Positions 4,816-6,895 of a DNA stretch of 6,895 nucleotides are shown here, piece after piece. Every line of letters begins with the position of its first letter. The first letter of the stretch is position 1. The stretch spans positions 1 through 6,895 of the forward strand of contig JAGGYX010000143.1 of NCBI GenBank assembly GCA_021162305.1, read 5' to 3'. The notes under the pieces were generated by a model. That model made no database searches. It had not been told where the DNA came from and saw only the letters and a list, made by a program, of their open reading frames with translations. The stretch comes from Thermoplasmata archaeon. Lineage in GTDB: Archaea; Thermoplasmatota; E2; UBA202; JdFR-43. Both the position numbers and the translations under genes were made by a program.

Positions 4816-6119
4816 AAAAGATGGCAATAGCAATTGTTGCATTACTAATTCTTGCACCACTTATAAGTTATACAAGAGGAGCTGGAAATAAAATAAGCTG
4901 GACAGAATATAGAGAAGGAATGAAGGAAGCAAATGAAACAGGTAAGCCAGTTTTATTATATTTTTATTCAAATGAAACAAGTGATGTATTCCTAAACAAA
5001 ACAATAGTAATGGAGTCCAACAATTATGTCATGATAAAAATAAATTCAAGCAATAATGAGAGTCATGATTTATTGACTCAATATAATATAACCAAGGTGC
5101 CAAGCATAATAATTATTAAAGATGGAAAAGAATTTGCTAAGATAAATTCATTGGATAAAGATTTGATAATATACACGATGGATGAAGCAAATCCAGGAAA
5201 AAACAAAATCTTATGGTTTGATTATCATACAGGAATGAAAGTCTCTAATGAGAGTGGAAAACCCATTTTATTATATTTTTATTATCCATATCATAAGCTG
5301 TGTCAGGAAACAGATGATAAAATTTTTAATAATTCAGCAGTCATAGACAAATCAAGAAATTTTGTAATGATAAAAGTAAATGTTGGAGACAATAACAATA
5401 CCAATATACTTTATAAATACAGATTCCAGTATATTTATTACACATATAACAATAATGTTTATCCTTATCTGCCAATGGTAATCTTTCTCAATAAAAGCAA
5501 GGAAATCCTGCATCGCCTGATTACATATGATGTATATAATGCTGAGGATGCAAATTCTGTGCAGAATTTTTTAACCAGTATGGATAAAGCATTGAAAGGA
5601 GAAATCTGGGGATATGACTTTGCTTTTGTTACCTTAGATGGAAAAACAAAGCATTTGAAGGACTATCGTGGCAAGGTTGTCTTGGTTGATTTAATGGCTA
5701 CATGGTGCCAGCCCTGCAGGATGCAGATGGCACAGCTCAAAAAAGTATTGCAACATTTTGGAAAGAACAATATTGAAATAATATCAATAGACGTTGAGGA
5801 GAAAGATACACCAGAAAAAATAAGAAATACTTTTGGCGACCACATAAATGAATGGACATTTGGAATGGATGAATATAAAGTATCATATAGATTCTGGGCA
5901 TCATCAATTCCGACGCTTATCATATTTGATGAATATGGAAGACTTCAACTTCTCCGTCCCGGTCTAACTCAATCAGATGACCTCATAAAAATCCTTTCAG
6001 ACATTGGATTGAAAAAATCCAGCGAAGAGCATAATTCAACACCTTCCTTTAACTTTTTGATGCTTTTAGCTGCATTTGGGGCGATAGCCATAATGATGAA
6101 ATTACAGAGGATACATTAA
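4812..6119 (+). CDS. Exported, membrane-anchored protein with three thioredoxin folds (TlpA-like C-terminal domain)
   Basis: The start at 4812 is preferred: it overlaps the thioredoxin stop as ATGA and gives a clean signal peptide (MKKMAIAIVALLILAP, to about residue 22). The 435-residue product then has fold 1 (about 27-125), fold 2 (about 131-262), fold 3 (about 265-400) and a C-terminal membrane helix (about 413-430) with a short basic end. Folds 1 and 2 are an internal duplication (GKPVLLYFY and GKPILLYFY). Fold 1 has no Cys, fold 2 keeps only the second Cys (Cys164 in HKLC), and fold 3 has a full WCQPC (298-302) with cis-Pro SIPT (Pro367) and resembles TlpA/ResA thiol reductases. Many N-x-S/T sequons lie in folds 1-2, fitting a glycosylated outer-surface protein. 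Function is inferred as extracytoplasmic disulfide exchange with two binding or scaffold folds; the substrate is unknown. Confidence 0.85.
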   Translation: MKKMAIAIVALLILAPLISYTRGAGNKISWTEYREGMKEANETGKPVLLYFYSNETSDVFLNKTIVMESNNYVMIKINSSNNESHDLLTQYNITKVPSIIIIKDGKEFAKINSLDKDLIIYTMDEANPGKNKILWFDYHTGMKVSNESGKPILLYFYYPYHKLCQETDDKIFNNSAVIDKSRNFVMIKVNVGDNNNTNILYKYRFQYIYYTYNNNVYPYLPMVIFLNKSKEILHRLITYDVYNAEDANSVQNFLTSMDKALKGEIWGYDFAFVTLDGKTKHLKDYRGKVVLVDLMATWCQPCRMQMAQLKKVLQHFGKNNIEIISIDVEEKDTPEKIRNTFGDHINEWTFGMDEYKVSYRFWASSIPTLIIFDEYGRLQLLRPGLTQSDDLIKILSDIGLKKSSEEHNSTPSFNFLMLLAAFGAIAIMMKLQRIH

Positions 6120-6121
6120 AC

Positions 6122-6250
6122 CTATTCCACTTCCATTATTTCAGCCATTCCAAAGCCTGTGATGATTCGTATTTTTCCTCTTAGCATTTCATTTGTCTTG
6201 CATGTGTCAACATGCAATTTTTCTATGGATGCAAGTTTATGAGTTCTATG
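6122..6250 (-). pseudogene. Orphan C-terminal coding relic of unknown origin
   Basis: On the minus strand an open stretch of 42 codons between TGA (6251-6253) and TAG (6122-6124) has protein-like composition, including LRGKIRIITGFGMAEIMEVE at its end. It has no start codon near its beginning and lies in another frame from the TrpB2-like fragment that precedes and overlaps it. I do not recognise the family, and it does not resemble the TrpB2 C-terminus. It is most likely the end of a decayed gene, left after deletion or frameshift, or part of a fused remnant with the adjacent fragment. A short functional peptide cannot be excluded. Confidence 0.35.
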
Positions 6251-6312
6251 TCAGCCTGTATGTTGTACCATTTGCCAGGCATTTCATTTTCTTCCAGCAT
6301 TATTTTTTTCAT
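6223..6312 (-). pseudogene. N-terminal relic resembling tryptophan synthase beta, type 2 (TrpB2)
   Basis: From ATG at 6312 to TAG at 6223 the minus strand encodes 29 residues. The segment LEENEMPGKWYNIQADI closely resembles the start of TrpB2 proteins, where an EEMP-K-WYN-I-ADLPEPL-type sequence precedes the PLP domain. After about 20 residues the match fades and a stop follows; nothing of the catalytic domain (no PLP lysine region, no GGGSN-type phosphate loop) is present in the window. A TATA box at the usual distance remains upstream. I read this as the stub of a deleted trpB2 gene with its promoter. Identification is from remembered family sequence and needs a database comparison. Confidence 0.5.
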
Positions 6313-6330
6313 AACATTCAATGCAGAACA

Positions 6331-6341
6331 TAAATATAAAT
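6331..6341 (-). promoter_or_regulatory. TATA box upstream of the TrpB2-like stub
   Basis: The minus strand reads ATTTATATTTA, centred about 24 bases before the ATG at 6312, the same spacing as the other SD-less promoters here. It may still be active and transcribe the relic. Confidence 0.4.
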
Positions 6342-6405
6342 TTTTGCATAAATAGTTACATTAAATAACAATTTTATTCATTATGCTAAAATTAAAAAAT
6401 GATGC

Positions 6406-6415
6406 CATTATAACA
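6406..6415 (+). promoter_or_regulatory. TATA-like element of the methyltransferase gene
   Basis: CATTATAACA is centred about 26 bases before the ATG at 6436, matching the spacing of the other promoters in the window. There is no Shine-Dalgarno before that ATG. Confidence 0.4.
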
Positions 6416-6435
6416 TTGTGAATTTCCGCCATCTC

Positions 6436-6895
6436 ATGCTTGCCATGTTGATAAAATTCATACAGAGATTTTCTTCCAAGGAAACAGTGGTTAGAGGGAC
6501 TCGTTATATTCTTTCAAAAAATGTTTTCCACCCCAAATATTTCTACACAAGCGAGTTTATGGCAGAAAACATGGAAATAGAAGAAGGAAGCATTGTTTTA
6601 GATATGGGAACTGGCTCTGGTATAATAGCAATAGAGGCATCGAGAAAGGCGGGCATTGTTGTAGCTGTTGATATAAATCCTGAAGCAATTGAAATAGCAA
6701 GAAAAAATGCAGAAATTAACGGAAGAAACAACATTATTTTTATAAAAAGCAACCTTTTTTCTTCTATTCCGCCAATGAAATTCGACACCATTCTATTCAA
6801 TCCTCCTTATCTGGAAGGAAAGCCAAAGAGCTATTTTGATTATGCAATATATGATTATAAGAAAAGCATAATAAAAAAATTCTTAAGAGAGGCAA
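6436..6895 (+). CDS. HemK/Mtq2-type class I methyltransferase (3' end outside window)
   Basis: The frame is open from ATG at 6436 to the end of the window, giving 153 residues of an incomplete protein. It shows the SAM-binding motif I VLDMGTGSG (54-62), the acidic residue after strand 2 (Asp79 in VAVDINP), and NPPY (122-125), the signature of enzymes that methylate planar amide or amino nitrogens. The segment VFHPKYFYTSEF (30-41) stands where HemK-like enzymes have their substrate-side loop. There is no long helical N-terminal domain as in bacterial PrmC, so an Mtq2-like role (glutamine methylation of release factor aRF1) is possible, but an RNA or DNA adenine/guanine target is equally open. 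An in-frame GTG at 6418 and ATG at 6445 are alternative starts; 6436 fits the TATA spacing best. Confidence 0.85.
   Translation, partial: MLAMLIKFIQRFSSKETVVRGTRYILSKNVFHPKYFYTSEFMAENMEIEEGSIVLDMGTGSGIIAIEASRKAGIVVAVDINPEAIEIARKNAEINGRNNIIFIKSNLFSSIPPMKFDTILFNPPYLEGKPKSYFDYAIYDYKKSIIKKFLREA

Larger units (their letters stand above)
6120..6435. other. 316-base intergenic gap with gene relics and two divergent promoters
   Basis: No intact gene is seen on either strand. The left part (6122-6312) holds the two minus-strand coding relics described separately. The right part (6313-6435) is very AT-rich and holds the minus-strand TATA box near 6336 and a plus-strand TATA-like CATTATAACA near 6406-6415 for the methyltransferase. 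No tRNA, CRISPR repeat or clear hairpin terminator was noticed. Confidence 0.6.

Overview
The window is from an AT-rich archaeal genome, judged by class I lysyl-tRNA synthetase, a TrmB-like winged-helix regulator, a ribbon-helix-helix protein, archaeal TATA (box A) elements about 21-26 bases before several start codons (apparently leaderless transcripts), and a HemK/Mtq2-type methyltransferase. The content looks euryarchaeal (perhaps Thermoplasmata-related), but the lineage cannot be fixed from the sequence alone.

Bases 1-1176 (+) are the most striking part. They hold a compact, overlapping gene set for a eukaryote-like ubiquitin-type system: the 3' end of a ubiquitin-like modifier ending in Gly-Gly plus a seven-residue tail, a full E2-conjugating-enzyme homologue with intact HPN motif and catalytic Cys, and a JAMM/MPN+ metalloprotease most like proteasomal Rpn11. 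The modifier and E2 genes overlap by 22 bases, and E2 and JAMM by 14. The simplest reading is a conjugation and deconjugation module in which the JAMM protease removes the tail (pro-protein processing) and/or recycles the modifier. No E1 or RING E3 is visible; if present they lie outside the window, most likely upstream.

Bases 1173-3012 hold lysS (-), which meets the JAMM gene tail to tail with overlapping stop codons, and a divergent ribbon-helix-helix gene (+). The two are separated by a 67-base region with back-to-back promoters.

Bases 3022-4343 (-) form a probable two-gene operon: a winged-helix regulator followed by a Cas4/RecB-like PD-(D/E)XK nuclease with four membrane segments inserted between its N-terminal Cys and its catalytic core. 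No CRISPR array or other cas gene is present.

Bases 4423-6119 (+), divergent from the regulator, form a redox operon: a cytosolic thioredoxin and, through an ATGA overlap, an exported membrane-anchored protein with three thioredoxin folds. Only the last fold keeps a CxxC. Repeated TTGTGCA boxes lie between the regulator and the thioredoxin promoter.

Bases 6120-6435 are a 316-base gap holding relics: a promoter followed by an N-terminal fragment resembling type 2 tryptophan synthase beta (TrpB2), then a frame-shifted C-terminal fragment of unknown origin. The window ends inside a class I methyltransferase gene with an NPPY motif.
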